A stretch of 64,000 nucleotides of DNA from Pisolithus tinctorius. Taxonomy: Eukaryota > Basidiomycota > Agaricomycetes > Boletales > Pisolithaceae. A model generated the notes under the pieces. The model ran no database searches. It had not been told where the DNA came from and saw nothing but the letters and a program-made list of their open reading frames with translations. How positions within the stretch are numbered: the stretch's first letter is position 1; each line of letters starts with the position of its first letter. The translations under genes were made by a program, and so were the position numbers. The DNA is taken from NCBI GenBank assembly GCA_024663395.1, contig JANFAH010000028.1, positions 124,001 to 188,000 on the forward strand, read 5' to 3'. This document shows positions 1 to 11,379 of this stretch, piece by piece.

Positions 1-13
1 CAATGACCATCTC

Positions 14-343
14 ATGACTATGACCTCTGCTAACATGTCTAAAGACACTACTGTAGGCATTCTAGAGAACCTGAAACTCAACTTTGGAGTGGGGCCAGTC
101 ATGCTCCAGGTCCAGGTAATTGAACATGCCAACTTTGACATGCTCCTCGGGCATCTGTTCATCTGCCTCATGAGCACAGTAACAAATGACTATCCCAATG
201 GCAGACAGCAAATCACTCTCCATGATCCAAACGATGGCCACAAGTATGCTCTGCCCATGCACCTGTGGTGCGAGGGCTGTCCACACTGTAAGTGCGGCAA
301 ACACTGCCATAGTCACCAGAGTATTGTTGAATGGGGTTTTTGA
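14..343 (+). pseudogene. gypsy retropepsin, C-terminal part
   Basis: This frame encodes the end of an aspartic protease. The segment LLGHLFICLMS followed by ITLHDPNDG matches the last strand of basidiomycete gypsy retropepsins (LLG+PF...., then T..I.DP..G). The catalytic DSG lies upstream, outside the window. The frame stops at 341-343 while the RT frame opens at 331 in another register, so a 1-nt shift separates them. In related elements protease and RT are one polyprotein. The family call rests on motif recognition only. Confidence 0.6.
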
Positions 344-2616
344 ATATCGATGATCCACCAAATGGTCGGGGAGAGCCTACTGAGATGTCCTGTTTCCTGT
401 TCAGCCACTGTTATCTATTCCTCTGTCCCACAGTTTCATCTCTAGCCTTCACCTCAATGAGCTTCCCTTCACCCGCGGCACTCGTTCCATGGACCATACC
501 TGCCAGAATACCCTTGCCCGCCTTCACTTTCCTTTCCTCCACTCAGACAATACTAAACCCATCTGTAATAGCTGCTTTCAACAGCATTTACCAGTTAGAT
601 CCCGCAGCATGCACCCTCATGTACAAGCCAGTTGCCAAGAAGGTTCAGATGGTACCTGCCCTGATGGTGGAAGAATTCCACATTGTGCGCAGTCTGCCTG
701 ATGAACCGCTTGCTGGCCTCCAACCACTACCCATGCACCTGCCAGATTTCGCTCCAGGCATCCACTTCACTGCCAAATGGGCCATGGAACTTGACCTTGA
801 TCCTGCAGATTGGCTTTGGCCAGAAGAACTCAAACTCGTGACTTGGCTTGTTTTGGTCCACAAGCCCGCATTTGCTTGGGACATCACAGAGTGCAGACAC
901 CTAGATGAATGCTATTTTCCACCTGTAAAGATCCCTACGATTCCACACACACCTTGGGTCCAATGTAATATCCCCATTCCGAGCATGATACATGCACAAG
1001 TCATCAACATGATTAAAGATCGCATCAAGTCTGGCATGTATGAACCTTCTACAGTGGCTTACTGCTCTCGCTGGTTCTGCATAGTAAAGAAAGACAGAAA
1101 GTCTCTTTGCCTCATGCATGATTTACAGCCCCTAAATGCAGTGACTATCTGCGATGTGTCCATCCCACCCTTTGTAGAACATCTTGTGGAATCCTTTGCT
1201 GGATATGCTGTATATGCGATGATGGACCTCTACTCTGGGTATGACCAGCGTGCACTTCATGTTGATTCCTGCAACCTCACCACCTTCAGTACCCTGCTCA
1301 GACCACATTGGCTTACTACCCTGCCACAAGGTCATGCGAACGCAGTACAGGTATACCAGGGAGATACTGCATTTGTCCTCCAAGATGAGATCCCACATCA
1401 TACCTTGCCTTTCATTGATGATGTCCCCATAAAATCCAAGACCACCCACTATCAGCATGTGGATGGTTCCTATGAGACTATCCCCAAGGACCCTGGGATC
1501 TGGAAGTTCATCTGGAATCATTGTATAGTCATTAACTGCATCCTTCAGCATTTGCAGAACATCAGAGCCACTGTCTCGGCAAAGAAGTTTGTGCTAGCAG
1601 CTCTGTCCACTGTGATTGTTGGCCACAAGTGCACCTTCAAAGGTTGCGTTCCTGAAGAAAGCAAAGTGCAGAAGATCCACGACTGGCCTGAATGCTGCAA
1701 CCTGACCCAGGTCCATGGTTTCCTCAGTGTCTGTGGTGTTCTTCGAATCTTCATCGAAGACTTCACCAAGATCATGTGGCCACTAGTCGCACTCATGTGG
1801 AAAGACATACTGTTCACATGGGACAAACCTCAATGCACTGCCATGCAATGACTCAAGGACGAAATTGTAAAGTCCCCCGCACTCCAGCAGATTGACTATG
1901 AGTGTGGTTGTGAAGTAATCCTAGCTGTTGACACATTGGTCATCGCAGTCAGCTACATCCTCTACCAGCTTGGCAAAGATAGCAAACAATACCCCAGCCA
2001 CTTCAGGTCCATCACCCTCAATGAAGTGGAAAGCCGCTACTCCCAGGCTAAGCTTGAGTTGTACAGCCTCTTCTGCGCATTGTGTGCAGTACGCATATAC
2101 ATCTTCGGTCTCACTAACTTCACTGTGGAGGTAGATGCGAAGTATATTAAGGGCATGATAAATAACCCAGATCTACAGCCTAATGCGATGATCAATCACT
2201 GGATCACTGGTGTCCTCCTCTTCTCGTTCAAACTCATGCACGTTCCCACGGAAAAGCATGCTGGCCCAGATGGCTTGTCCCACCATCCGCGATCAGAACT
2301 CGACCTGCCTGAGGATGATGACCACAAGGATTGGCTAGACTGTTTTTACTCCTTCTCTACACAGGCTGTCAATGACCACCCGCCTCCTACATCTCTTTCC
2401 AATCAAGATCATTATTCCTTACCACCACCCACCTACCATCAGGTGAGCCTCCTGCCACCTGCATCCTTCTATCTCGCATACTCTGCGACTGCTCATACTG
2501 ATCATACTGATAACCCTTCTGATACCCCTGACGACCCTGCCATTCCATGGTCCACAAAGGCTCACACACGTGAAGCCAAGATAGAAATGATCTGCACTTT
2601 CCTTGTGACCTCCTGA
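331..2616 (+). pseudogene. gypsy reverse transcriptase and RNase H with internal TGA
   Basis: A spacer of about 190 residues leads into a Ty3-type reverse transcriptase. LCLMHDLQPLN corresponds to RT motif 1-2, MMDLYSGYDQ to motif A, and FIDD (1411-1422, residue about 361) is the active site, with F where Y is usual. The frame meets a TGA at 1849-1851 in the connection domain, then continues in the same register into RNase H (FTVEVDAKYIKGM, and PDGLSHHPRSE at the end). It stops at 2614-2616 in the wrong register for the integrase. Apart from the TGA there is no shift over 2.2 kb, so decay is modest. The enzyme would copy element RNA into DNA in virus-like particles. Confidence 0.85.
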
Positions 2617-2626
2617 CCTTACCGAG

Positions 2627-3940
2627 GTGCAGTACTCATCCTTCTTTAATTCGGCCAGCTGCTTCTTCCTCCTAGATGGTAACTTATGGTGTAGGGAACC
2701 GCATGGATGGCACCAGCTAGTTGTCAACGAGGCCAAGCAGTATCGTCTCATCAAGGAAGCACATGATGACCTCAGACACAAAGGTGTCTTCATGGTCTGC
2801 ACGTGCCTTCTCCTCTGCTTTTGGTGGCCTCTCCTTGTTGAGGATATGAAGTGGTATGTTTGCACTTGTCATGAATGCCAGATCCGCCAGACACAGAAGC
2901 TTCATATCCCCCCCATGGTACCCATGATAGGGGGCCTGTTTCATAAAGCTCACATTGACACGATGCTAATGCCCAAAGCTGGCGGCTACTGCTACATAGT
3001 ACAGGCTCATTGCACGCTCACCTCATATCCTGAATGGCACATGTTGCATGCAGAAAATAGTACTGCGCTCACATCCTTTATCTTCGAAGAAATTCTTTGC
3101 TGCTGGGGTCTGCTCTCCAAGATCATCACTGACAATGGTCCCATGTTCGTCCAAGCCTTAGATGCCCTAGCCACGCAATATCATATCCATCACATCCATA
3201 TCTCTCCTTACAACTCTCAGGCTGACGGCATTGTAGAGCATCACCACTATGATGTCCATGAGGCTATCATGAAGAGCTGTGAGAACGACAACCGCTGCTG
3301 GCACACCGTTGCGCACACCGTGTTCTGGGCTGAGTGGGTCACCATCTTGAAGTCCACAGGTTTATCCCCTTACTTCATGGTGCATGGTGTTGAGCTGCTG
3401 TTTCCATTCAACCTTGCAGAAGCTACCTTCCTTTTTCCCCTATCCTGCGATGATGCAACACCACTGACTACCACAGAACTGATTGCTTGGCATGTGTGTC
3501 AGTTGCAGAAGTGTCAGGATGACCTAGACCAGGTCTGCAATGACATCCTCTGCATGCGTTTCCAGTCTGTCCAGCGGTTTGAAGCTGCATTTCAGCATTG
3601 CATTAAAGACCATAACTTCCCTCCCAGTGCCCTCATGCTCATTCGCAACTCCTGCATAGAGAAAGAGCTGAATCAGAAGACGAAGCCACAGTACACTGGT
3701 CCCATGGTCATCCTTTGTTGGACCACAGGGGGCTCGTACCTGCTGGCTGAGTTGGATGGTTCAATCTCCAAACTATTCTTTGCTGCATTCTGCTTACTTC
3801 CCTACCACCCACAGTCTCAAACCCGCACAACTGTCACTCACATCACTGGGTTAGATGATGAAGAACTGGACTGCCTTCTTGAGGAGGCTAAGGATGACCC
3901 TACTGATGGCGAGGTAGAGGTCTTTGCCTCAGATAGCTGA
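2627..3940 (+). pseudogene. gypsy integrase
   Basis: The zinc-binding HHCC region is recognisable (DDLRHKG, then CTCHECQIRQ). The DDE core follows: HIDTML for the first Asp, ITDNGPMF for the second, ADGIVE for the Glu. A basic C-terminal region and an acidic tail ending near GEVEVFASDS come last. The frame is shifted by one base from the RNase H frame near 2612; reading back in this register gives PDLTEVQYSSFF, the usual RNase H-integrase linker. No chromodomain is visible. The first residue is set by the frame, not by a start codon, because the family makes a polyprotein. Confidence 0.85.
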
Positions 3941-4084
3941 CTATCTGTCCTTTCCAGTACCCACACTCTGTCCATTGTGCCCTCCCCCCATACCCCCTTC
4001 TCCCACGATACCCATACCTCCCTCCATGGCCTCGCTCACCTCCCCGTGGCTTCTTCTACCCTTGTTCCTTCTCCCATGCCAACT

Positions 4085-4110
4085 GGGGACAGTCAGCATT
4101 CAAAGTCCCC
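4085..4110. repeat. hairpin GGGGAC-N14-GTCCCC, copy 1
   Basis: A 6-bp perfect stem (4085-4090 with 4105-4110) encloses 14 nt containing GTCAGCAT. A near-identical arrangement is at 6217-6241. It follows the integrase gene by about 145 bp and is immediately followed by TG, as an LTR start would be. Confidence 0.6.
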
Positions 4111-4850
4111 CACAGGGGTGACCCGCATGCCACTCGCTCCATCTGATACCACACATAGTTTGTTCCCTTTTATCTGTTTTACCCTGGGTTTTGTCCAGAG
4201 ACCTCTGTTCCACCCCAGGTTTTGTCTAGTGATTCTGATGATAGCTAGTCCTGAATCAAAAAACATAAACACCACTAACAAAAAGTCAAAAACTGCCCAG
4301 AAAAATAAGAAAACACTGAATAAGTATATAGCCAAAACAACGTCTCTCCCATCTCTCTTACTAGTCCCACTGATGCCACCCTTGGCTGCTCTATACCATG
4401 GATACTCGCAACCACCCCACACATTTCCTCTTTGATTGCACAGTCAGTGTGCACCCCTTGGTCTTCTTTCCTTTCAGTTTGTTCTCTGTTTCCTTACAAT
4501 TAATACCCAAAGACTGTCACAGTTACCCAATAAACAGTCCCCTCGCTCTCTCTTCAACATTCCATCACATCCTACCATCAAGATCGTTTCACGAGGACTT
4601 ACCATTGAGAGCAGTCGAAAGCCACATGAAGAAGACAAGTCAGGCAGTACCCCATGCACTCTACAATACCACAGCCAATCCAGGGCCAGTTCCTTGCTGA
4701 GTGGACAGAGGTCCTTAGCAATGCCTGATGTCACAACTGTTAGGGATGAGACAAGACTTGGTATATTCCTGTGCATAAGGTGTGGGCCGCAGCATGAAGG
4801 GGACAGGACACAAGGAGATATCTACAAGCTACATGATCATCTACTCTATG
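4111..4850. other. no gene; LTR-like AT/CT-rich stretch with an 18-bp direct repeat
   Basis: No coding frame is convincing. An imperfect 18-bp direct repeat built around GGTTTTGT lies at 4181-4198 and 4212-4229. The A-rich block at 4256-4330 and a tatata-like site near 4325 resemble an LTR promoter. I could not find a second copy to confirm an LTR. Confidence 0.35.
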
Positions 4851-5940
4851 CCAAGCTCTTTGAGGACCTCCATGAGCTGGTTGACGTGGACCTGCAGACG
4901 CATGGTGGCTGCATGCAAAGCTGCAGCCTCAGCCCTCACCATCGTCAGTGCTCAAGACAAAGCTGCAGCAGTCTTGTCATCCAATCTGCCACGTGCTGGT
5001 GCCTTACCCTTGCTGTGGGCCCTGCTCTCGACCACCTCCATGATGTCATCATCATCATTGCCGTTGTGACCTTGCTTCGACAGACTGGCCTTAGGGGCCT
5101 TCATGGATTGCGCTGTAGTGGATTAGCCTTAGACGCATCGAGACACAACTGCTACTTACCAACTGAAGCGCCCACCTGCGCCTTCTTGCCTGCTGCCTTG
5201 CTCGACTTTTCACAGCCCTGCTTGATCTTCACACAACCATCACAGGTCTTGCCCAACATCCCAGTACAGGAAATCCTCTTTAGGGCACACTGCATGCATG
5301 GCTCCTTGTGGGTGATCATACCCGTGGCTGGGATATGGATCTTTGGCCGGGCAGGCTCTTCGTCTCTCTCAGCAATGGTCTGCCGAGACCACTGTGTGAT
5401 CATGGTGTCAATGAGACTGAACGACAAGCCTGCAATGACTTACCTTGCGAGCTGGCTGCAGAACTTCCACATGTGACATCCTCACTGCCCTGTCATCTCC
5501 AAGCTCTACTGCGGTCTCCTCCCCCATCTGAATGTCTTGCTCCACCTTTGTTTGCGCTTCTGCCTCTTCTGTGGTCCATTGCTCATACAGATCATTGGCC
5601 TCTGCCAGTGTGGGAGCATCTTCAGTGTTCACCTGCACAGACACCCCAAGTGCCTTCCCTCACTCAACCAGGGGCATCAGTACCGCCTGTTTCAGGCTCG
5701 TCAACATTGTGTGGCCAAGTCACCAAACAAACCACCTACTGTCTTCTCCCAGCGCCTCAGCCATGTTGCCTTCTCCTCCCGCATGTCCTCCCGGTTGTCA
5801 GGTGCACACTTTGCCTCAGCCACAAGCCCTGCTGACACAGCTGCAAGCTGCTCTCTTAAGGATGCCCTTTCAGCTTCCGCAGGATCCAGGGTAGGCATGT
5901 GAATGAGTTGGGAGAGTCGAGGGGCATGGTTAGCAGACAT
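4851..5940 (-). pseudogene. antisense accessory gene with Zn(II)2Cys6-spaced cysteine cluster
   Basis: The gene starts at ATG 5940 (MSANHAPRLSQLIH). It continues through a coiled-coil-like Ala/Glu-rich segment and an acidic segment (DLYEQWTTEEAEAQ), then reaches CMQC-x6-C-x7-CDGC-x6-C. The spacing is CX2CX6CX7CX2CX6C, that of fungal binuclear zinc clusters. A Lys/Ala-rich and acidic tail ends at 4851-4853. Two introns are clear: 5392-5443 (52 bp, GTAAGT..CAG) and 5113-5159 (47 bp, GTAAGT..CAG); both keep the frame. A third junction between about 5640 and 5730 is unclear and may be an intron or a shift. A TGA at 4952-4954 interrupts the last exon 33 codons before the natural stop. It runs opposite to the upstream gypsy pol. 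The basic residues of classical Zn2Cys6 DNA-binding domains are only partly present, so DNA binding is an inference. Confidence 0.6.
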
Positions 5941-6216
5941 GACAAGTGTAAGAGAGGTGATTGATGGGAGGGAAGAATCAAATCGATGTGAAGGTTTGAG
6001 CTGTGCACTAACAATTATATACTTAGCAGCCATGAGGCACTTATGTCATCAGTCTGGATGCCTATATGCAGCATTCAACAGTCTTCTCACCTACCTCAGC
6101 TCCATTCTTCCTTCGCTTCTATGTGGAATCCTCTGGTGTTCTCGAACCCTCAGCACCACACCTTTGCCATCACCACATGGCAAGCTATTTATGTCCTCTG
6201 CACCACATGGCTGACT

Positions 6217-6241
6217 GGGGATGGTCAGCATCTAAGTCCCC
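6217..6241. repeat. hairpin GGGGAT-N13-GTCCCC, copy 2
   Basis: Stem 6217-6222 pairs with 6236-6241 (one G-T pair) around GGTCAGCATCTAA. Flanking bases (CTGACT before, TGCAGGTGT after) also resemble copy 1 at 4085. The two copies bracket the minus-strand gene at 4851-5940. Confidence 0.6.
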
Positions 6242-6925
6242 TGCAGGTGTAAGGAATCCACATTCCTTGGATGCGTAAGCCCCTATCATCTACCATTCCA
6301 TGACTGTCATTATGTTCCTGAACCTCTTGCATCCACCGCCATTCAAGCACTGCCTTCCTGCCTACCTCGCTACCTTCCCATGCCCTCGTTCCCTCTCACA
6401 CAATGTTATACCCATGGCCTCTGCCCTCCGGTCGCTTCTTTTTCCTTGGACTCTTTCTTTTACCTCGGTCTCTGTTCTCCTTATGCTAGTAGTATACCCT
6501 CAGCCTCTGTTCTGGCCTGTCTTGTGTGTATGCACTGTTGTGTGGCTTTCCTTTACTTGTACCCTGTCTTACTTAGGTTCTGGGTTTGCCCAGACTATAA
6601 AGCGCTGTCTTTAGGTACAGAATAACACCTTTTGACACCTGGAAGGTCACTATGAGTTTCCTTTTCACTTTGTCTACACCGCACGTCTTGCATCCTGCCA
6701 TGCATGAACTACATATACCGCTTGCACCACTCGCATCGCCAGTACTATTCCGTGGACCATGCCACACACATCATGAGTCACTACTGCTGCAAAGTGCTGG
6801 GTCTCACCTTCTAGTCTCGATGGTCCAGAATCCCTTGGGACGAGCAATTCATTCCCTTCATTTTTATTGTTGTTATCTAAGCCATCTAGCTTGTATTATA
6901 CAGCTACTTGGACTTTTCCTACACC
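6242..6925. other. no gene; LTR-like stretch
   Basis: After the hairpin comes TGTAAGGAAT with an inverted repeat (AAGGAAT 6251-6257, ATTCCTT 6262-6268), a C/T-rich block, and a TATA-like TATAAAG at 6596-6602. Frames here are open but low in complexity and have no recognisable product. It could be a solo LTR starting at 6249. No second copy is present to test this. Confidence 0.3.
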
Positions 6926-7575
6926 GGTTTTTGTCATATCTCCACCATTTCCAAAGATATCGACTTTGTTCTCACACTCGCCTAAAGTGCTCAGCCACAC
7001 CATCCTGCCTTCCAAATTTGGAGAGGATCCTTGCACCCTACACATTTCTACAGCACTCCAACCATCAGATGCTCATTTCGCTAAGTCCATCAGATATGGC
7101 CACCTCTTCATCAATCATCTTGCTTGTCTCATTTGCCAGAGACAATGGCTACATATATCTGCCAGGTGTTCCCACCAGCTTCTGTCCTGAAGCCCCCTGG
7201 TTTGTTCCCTTGTTGTCAGCCCCATCCCATCCCATGCAGCTTGGTCAGCATGTTCTCCTCATCAGTATGACTTCCAGAAGGACATTCTTTGGTTGCCTCA
7301 GGTCTGTCACTCAGTTACAAAGGTCTTATGTGGTCGTTTCAGTCTCCCCACTTGATGAAGCATATGGGTTGTTCCTCCCTGCTCCCTGCACTGTCTTTGT
7401 TCCAATCTTGTCCATCATTCTCCCCACATTGTGACAGCTGCAGTATAATCTACTGTCCTCCAGCCTCCCTGATCACATTCATGACGAGTACAATGTGCAT
7501 CTTGCCTTTTTACTGCAAGACCCAGCAGAAGACATCCCCCCTTCTCCCTCTCCTCCATCAGAGCCCCATTCATGA
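6926..7575 (+). pseudogene. ORF of repeat R, copy 1, interrupted by TGA
   Basis: The frame encodes the same protein as 57989-58546 in the second copy (PNLERILAP, LPGVPTSFCPEAPWF, MTSRRTFFG, DHIHDEY, DPAEDIPPSP) and ends at the homologous TGA (7573-7575). It is broken at 7432-7434 by TGA where the other copy has CGA (58403-58405). I do not recognise the product. Conservation of an open plus-strand frame in both copies argues that it is coding. The minus strand is also open over a shorter part. Confidence 0.5.
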
Positions 7576-8019
7576 AGTATTTATTGACTTCACTGAGAGG
7601 ATGAGTAAGTGGGAGACACAATTGCCTATGCTCCCATTACTCCACAGACCCCCAACACCCTAGCCTTTTGACACCTGACTCATGCCATCCTTTTCTGGAA
7701 TTAATACTTCCCCATCTGGAAACACTGTCTATCTGTTGTCCAATCTGTTGGTCCAGTGATGTCTCTGCTGAGATCTGACTTGCATCGCCACCCCCTAATG
7801 TGATCCAGTGCACTTACCCAGTTTCTGACTCTGTTTGACTCATACTCTGATATTTTGACTGTCCTTGACTTGTTTATTTCCAATACTTACCAATTCTTCT
7901 ATGCTTGCTTACTTTCCATTTCTCACTTACTCATCAGGATTATTCAGTCCCTACAGTCCTTACTCATTACTTACCAAGCATTTGTGCCTTGTTTGTCACA
8001 AGCTGTGCTCCCCCCACAG

Positions 8020-8027
8020 TATATAAA
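8020..8027 (+). promoter_or_regulatory. TATA box of repeat R, copy 1
   Basis: TATATAAA stands in a conserved block (AGTATATAAACCCC.ATGTACTTAGCTACC) that is almost unchanged in copy 2 at 58984-58991. It is the probable LTR promoter core. Confidence 0.5.
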
Positions 8028-8210
8028 CCCCATGTACTTAGCTACCCAAAAAAAAAGCAATCCAGTCAGTCAGTTCAGCTCTCTCAGTGCATACCTTGTC
8101 GTCAACAGTTGAGGCTCATTTGGAAGAGTCTGTCTGTCACCATTCATCATACTTGGTAGTTGAGGCTCCATCAAGGGACTATCTACCTCCATCCTTTATC
8201 TGAAGCTTTA

Positions 8211-8246
8211 GAGTCTGTACAGTATGCTCATGTAGTCTTGCTACAC
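8211..8246 (+). repeat. Harbinger 1 left terminal inverted repeat
   Basis: Starts GAGTCTGTACAG and ends CTTGCTACAC; matches the reverse complement of 11380-11415. Preceded by TTA. Confidence 0.92.
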
Positions 8247-8369
8247 TCTTTGACAATTCTACAGAGATATATTGGGTGATTAGTAAGAATGGTCAGAAAT
8301 TGAAGGTTGACTGCCAGCTGCAATGCTCATATTGTGCTCATATTGCTGATCAATGCTCGGCATGCAGCC

Positions 8370-9726
8370 ATGGACAATGAAGAAGCACATCAATCATGAG
8401 AGCTCATACAAGAGAAGGTCCTTGTTGTTGTCCAGATTCTTACCAAACTAATGGTCGATCTCCTCTCTGGAGAGATCCCTAAGAATATACAGCCATACCA
8501 CACATCTGCGCTTTCTGGAGAGGCTTGGTTGGTTGAACTGATCCTTGGTCACCCAGACCATATACATTGTGAGTTAGGTATGAGTGTACACACATTCAAA
8601 GAAATTACTCTCGAACTCTGCAACCATGGCTACCAAGCCTCGAAGCACACCTCTCTTGAAGAACAGCTTGCAATTTTTTTGTATACATGTGTCACTGGCC
8701 TACCAATCAGACATGTTGGAGAACATTTTCAGAGATCCAATGATACAATCTCGAGGTACGTTTTGATTCGCTTTTCCATGCCCATTTCTAACAGCATCTG
8801 TACTTAGATACTTCTGCAAAATGGTTACAATCTTTGCTTCTGAACCCTTCTATTTGAAGCACATATCACTCCCATTCACTTCTTCAACTACTACTGTCCA
8901 CCCAAAAATCATGCAGAGTCATAGGTTCTGGCTGTACTTTAAGGATGTGATTGGTGCCATCGATGGCAGTCATATTCCCGCTTCCCCACCACTTCATGAC
9001 CGCACTGCATACTGCAACCGAAAGGGCACCATGTCCCAGAATTGCATGTTTGCCTGTGACTTTGGCATGAATTTCACTTATGTATTGACTGGCTGGGAGG
9101 GTTCGGCTATGGATGCATGAATTTTCCAGGAAGCGTGCATATCAAGCCTCGATATTCCCCAAGGAAAGTATCTCCTTGGCGACGCTGGTTTCCCATTGTC
9201 AGAAGGAGTCCTTGTACCTTACCACCACACACGCTATCACCTGGCAGAGTGGCGACAAGCATCATTAAGGTATGCATTTACTGCATGATTGATATCCATT
9301 TACTTCCTGTTTTACAGGCCTGCAAACAAAGAAGAGCTTTTCAATTTGTGTCACTCATCTGCATGGAATGTTGTTGAATGAATCTTTGGTGTCATCAAGT
9401 GTCATTTCTGAATTCTTCTTCTCCCTCCAGAATATCCTATTGAGATCCAGGTGCTCAATCCTGTTGCCCTATGCATTATCCACAATTTAATTATGTTGCA
9501 CGAACGGGATCCAGCTGCTGATGGAGAAATGCCAGAGGGGGATAGCGGAGGTGATGGGGGTACTGGGGAAGTTGGCGACATTGAGCAAGAAGAAAGTGCA
9601 CTATCAGGGGATGATGAGGGAGATGATGACCCTCAAGAATTATCAGCCAGGGCATTGTGCAATTCTATTGCTGAGGCAATGTGGCATGACTACCAGGAGT
9701 ATCTGCAGAAGCGAGGGCAAACTTGA
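8370..9726 (+). pseudogene. PIF/Harbinger DDE transposase, three exons, four TGA codons
   Basis: Exons 8370-8755, 8808-9269 and 9318-9726 join in frame across introns of 52 and 48 bp (GTACGT..TTAG and GTATGC..ACAG). The N-terminal helical part has YHTSALSGEAW and SLEEQLAIFLYTCVTGL, then RHVGEHFQRSNDTISRYF. Catalytic region: GAIDGSHI (first Asp), LLGDAGFP (second Asp), and the VVE-x-IFGV segment (Glu). An acidic tail ends EYLQKRGQT. TGA codons at 8397, 9118, 9379 and 9409 each replace a position where Arg is expected, consistent with CGA to TGA. No indel is needed. The enzyme would cut the element's ends with target preference TWA, helped by the SANT partner encoded opposite. Confidence 0.88.
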
Positions 9727-9849
9727 TTGTAGAGATTGTTTTATGTACACTTTTCTCACTTTCTAAATGAATATCTCTGGATCATTCTTTGCATAACAAA
9801 ACACCAGGTCAGATAAATTGCGAGCAGGGATACAAACATGATGGAGGTA

Positions 9850-11283
9850 CTACAACACAAGGTCATCTGGAATGAGTTTCTGGTTATGAAGACAAGTCTG
9901 AATCCAGTTTCTACAAAGGGTTTTATCATCCAACATGAGGTATAAATTGATCACCCCCCCATCCATATGGAACACTTCCATCAGGGCTGTCTTAGCTAAC
10001 AGGGGAAGGTCGTCATCTCACTGTGCAAGCATCTCCACAGCAGCATGCATATGCTCAGTACACCTTTGCTGTGCGGCAACTGCAGATGACAAACTGATAA
10101 CAGACCCAAGGTATGAAAGGGAACCCTGTACACCGACAAGTAAAGCAGGCATGGACATTTCTTTGCTCTTCTTCGACTTCTTTGAAGAGCGTTCTGCATC
10201 GTCCTTGATAGAGAGCAACTGGAGTGCAGCTTGCACCGATGGAATTTCAGCAGAGGGTGAAGCAGGGTTGGCATCCGCATGTGTACGCTTCCTACTTAAT
10301 GGCATAGAGCTGGTAGTTGAGGGGGGATATGAGCTAAGTAATGTTGTAGGGGAAGTGAGAGTCAGCATGGGTGGATTGAATTGCATTGAAAATAGCTGGG
10401 ACTGCATGTTCATTCTGTTAGCAGGAGCTACCTTGTTGATGGACATTTGATTGATCACATCATCTTCAATGATGCCAGCGGAGCTTCCAACCTGAGGAGT
10501 AACGAACTGTAAAGCAGTGGAGGACGTGGATGGGGTCATCACTGGATCGCTGGAGGTATGGCTAGATGGGTTTATGGAGAGGCCAGGACCACTGGTGCCG
10601 GATACAAATGCTGCAGAAGTCATAGGATGGTAGGTGTGCATACCATGGGCTTGGTCATTTGGAAACAGCAACTCCATCGCCATAAGCAGGGGCCAACCGA
10701 CATTTTTAAACTGGCACATAGCATTCCTGGGTTGGCCCTGTCAATGGATGTTATCAATGTCAAGTGATGGACCCAAGATGATGGACATGTACTGCTAACC
10801 ACTCCTTGAAGTCACTTTCCTCACTCTCAGAGATAATATTCGCCCCATTTTCATTATCCCAATGCTTTCCAGAATGACCTCGCCATAAGTTGATATCCCT
10901 CAGCATGGATTTGAGCTGTACCAATAATGATTGATGAGGCTACACAGGCACTGGGGAGGGAACAGGATACTCACATTACTGAGCTTCCCTCTGCACATAT
11001 CAGAGGTCTTCATCACACCTTTTTGTTTTGGGAATTTCTTGTTTATGTGGGCAGCGGCCACACTCCAAGTGGCAGACTTGAACGACCCATTGCCCATCTT
11101 GCCAGCAATTTTCTCGTCAACAAGGAAAGTGACAAGGGCCTCTTTCTCTTCCTCAGTCCAGTTGGCTCGATCCTTATCAGAGGGCATATCTTCAGTCACT
11201 AGCTCGAGGCAAGACTCACTGATGAGCGTTGCTAGTGCTGCGATAATTGGTAGGAGGGGTTCCAGGGGTTCACTATCCATCAT
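9850..11283 (-). pseudogene. Myb/SANT-like DNA-binding partner of Harbinger 1
   Basis: Exons 10975-11283, 10793-10915 and 9850-10737 join without frame change (introns of 59 and 55 bp). The first exon holds the Myb/SANT-like domain (RANWTEEEKEALVTFLV, then FKSATWSVAAAHINKKF), the second its last helix (LWRGHSGKHWDNENG). The third has a Ser/Pro-rich linker, a lysine-rich stretch (SSKKSKKSKE) and a C-terminal helical part ending QKLIPDDLVL. A TGA at 10018-10020 interrupts it 56 codons before the natural stop; AQ-x-DDDL around it suggests a lost Arg. In this superfamily the Myb-like protein binds subterminal DNA and brings the transposase to it. The gene converges on the transposase with 123 bp between stops. 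Confidence 0.82.
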
Positions 11284-11379
11284 TGTCGGAGCGGTTCAAA
11301 ATACAAACTCCACAGCATGGCAGAGCAGTGGCTTGCCAGGATCACAAACAAAGTAAAATACCAAAGCCAGCAAGCAACT

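Larger units (their letters stand above)
1..4117 (+). mobile_element. Ty3/gypsy retrotransposon, 5' end outside window, decayed
   Basis: Protease, reverse transcriptase, RNase H and integrase follow each other in the Ty3/gypsy order. The 5' LTR and gag lie left of the window. Frame changes near 335 and 2612 and a TGA at 1849-1851 make it non-functional. No chromodomain is visible after the integrase, unlike the two other gypsy elements here. The 3' limit is set at the hairpin at 4085-4110 and is uncertain: if the minus-strand gene at 4851-5940 is part of the element, it would run to about 6245 or beyond. Confidence 0.85.
6926..8210 (+). repeat. LTR-like repeat R, copy 1, left part
   Basis: This stretch is closely similar to 57893-59175: shared ORF, shared TATA region, shared CATTCGGAAGAG-type downstream sequence. 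The similarity is broken at 8210 by a Harbinger element and resumes at 11416. Both copies end at the same TTGACTCACA. The layout (ORF, then about 0.9 kb with a TATA box, ending in CA) suggests the 3' end of a retroelement plus its LTR. Confidence 0.75.
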
